Shown piece by piece: positions 63,860-64,000 of a stretch of DNA of 64,000 bases. The notes under the pieces are model-generated. The model searched no databases and was not told the DNA's origin. It saw nothing but the letters and a program-made list of their open reading frames with translations. Position 1 is the first letter of the stretch. Each line of letters starts with the position of its first letter. The position numbers were made by a program, and so were the translations under genes. Source of the stretch: Achromobacter agilis. Lineage in GTDB: Bacteria; Pseudomonadota; Gammaproteobacteria; Burkholderiales; Burkholderiaceae_B. The stretch lies in NCBI RefSeq assembly GCF_900496965.1, contig NZ_UFQB01000023.1, forward strand, positions 51,557 through 115,556, read 5' to 3'.

Positions 63860-63884
63860 GCCACCGTCCGGGCAGTTTCGGAAA

Positions 63885-63915
63885 AGCCCTTCGGCATGCG
63901 CCGAAGGGCTTTTTT
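63885..63915 (+). terminator. Rho-independent terminator after erpA
   Basis: Eleven-base perfect stem (63885-63895 with 63900-63910), loop ATGC, then T to 63915. Confidence 0.92.
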
Positions 63916-63923
63916 CATGGTCG

Positions 63924-64000
63924 TGACCCGTCCTGAATTTGGTTGACACCTTTTTGAGAGAAAAAAGGAGAGTCAATTGGAATCAAGGATCAAGCGAACC
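63924..64000 (+). mobile_element. Probable left end of an IS3-family insertion sequence (cut by window edge)
   Basis: TGACCCGTCCTGAATTTGG (from 63924) begins with TG as IS3-family ends do, followed by a short leader, a ribosome site AGGAG (63966-63970) and a TTG start. It begins nine bases after the erpA terminator. The element cannot be confirmed without its right end. Confidence 0.45.
63977..64000 (+). CDS. Start of a putative IS3-type OrfA transposase (partial)
   Basis: Eight codons are visible (TTG start, M-E-S-R-I-K-R-T), with AGGAG six bases upstream. OrfA proteins of some IS3 groups begin with a similar basic KRT stretch. Too short for a firm call. Confidence 0.35.

Overview
The window is dense, GC-rich bacterial chromosome. 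Gene content points to a betaproteobacterium of the Alcaligenaceae (Bordetella/Achromobacter type): Bug/TctC receptors, a lysine/alanine-repeat histone H1-like protein, a dlt-type D-alanylation operon in a Gram-negative, a separate mpl gene, and the rplM-rpsI-argC-erpA order. No rRNA, tRNA, CRISPR array or intact phage was seen. Only the right edge carries what looks like the start of an insertion sequence.

Layout. 1-4001 (minus): envelope and shikimate genes (apaH fragment, lptG, mtgA, aroE, a TonB-like protein). 4086-11417 (minus): an iron-type ABC importer followed by a TctD/TctE-like two-component pair. The sensor kinase carries its own C-terminal copy of the importer's binding protein. 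11418-12456: about 1 kb without genes but full of structured repeats. 12457-16438 (minus): RNB exoribonuclease, YqiA-type esterase, mpl. 16600-23417 (plus): TlpA-like thioredoxin, aroQ, accB-accC, prmA, a zinc-ribbon membrane protein, a PfkB kinase and a glycine-zipper lipoprotein. 23845-28052 (plus): a five-gene D-alanylation operon in the order dltC-dltD-dltX-dltB-dltA. 28077-34006 (minus): yggT, histone H1-like gene, nrdB, nrdA with NrdR-like boxes upstream. 34310-38394: indolepyruvate ferredoxin oxidoreductase divergent from an Lrp-type regulator. 38453-43336: Bug receptor, hydrolase, LysR regulator, lipoprotein, MFS carrier. 43309-43600: palindromic repeat array with a tandem duplication. 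43612-50999: gltX, a Pat-like acyltransferase, then a NitT/TauT-type ABC operon with a cysteine hydrolase. 51303-55234: esterase, darP, pmbA, orphan TRAP receptor. 55491-60224: complete livJHMGF branched-chain amino acid importer. 60508-63859: rplM, rpsI, argC, a coiled-coil membrane protein, erpA. From about 63924: probable IS3-family left end.

How the genes work together. The Dlt-type genes form a complete route: DltA charges D-alanine onto DltC, DltB passes it across the membrane, the DltX-like microprotein shuttles it on its C-terminal FxYxxF tyrosine, and DltD transfers it to an envelope acceptor. The kinase/binding-protein fusion next to a paralogous importer suggests that one ligand is both sensed and imported. 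The 11.5 and 12.3 kb repeats share short sequence blocks, while their stems differ in sequence yet stay paired, which suggests a structured element. All homology statements come from reading motifs; no database search was run.
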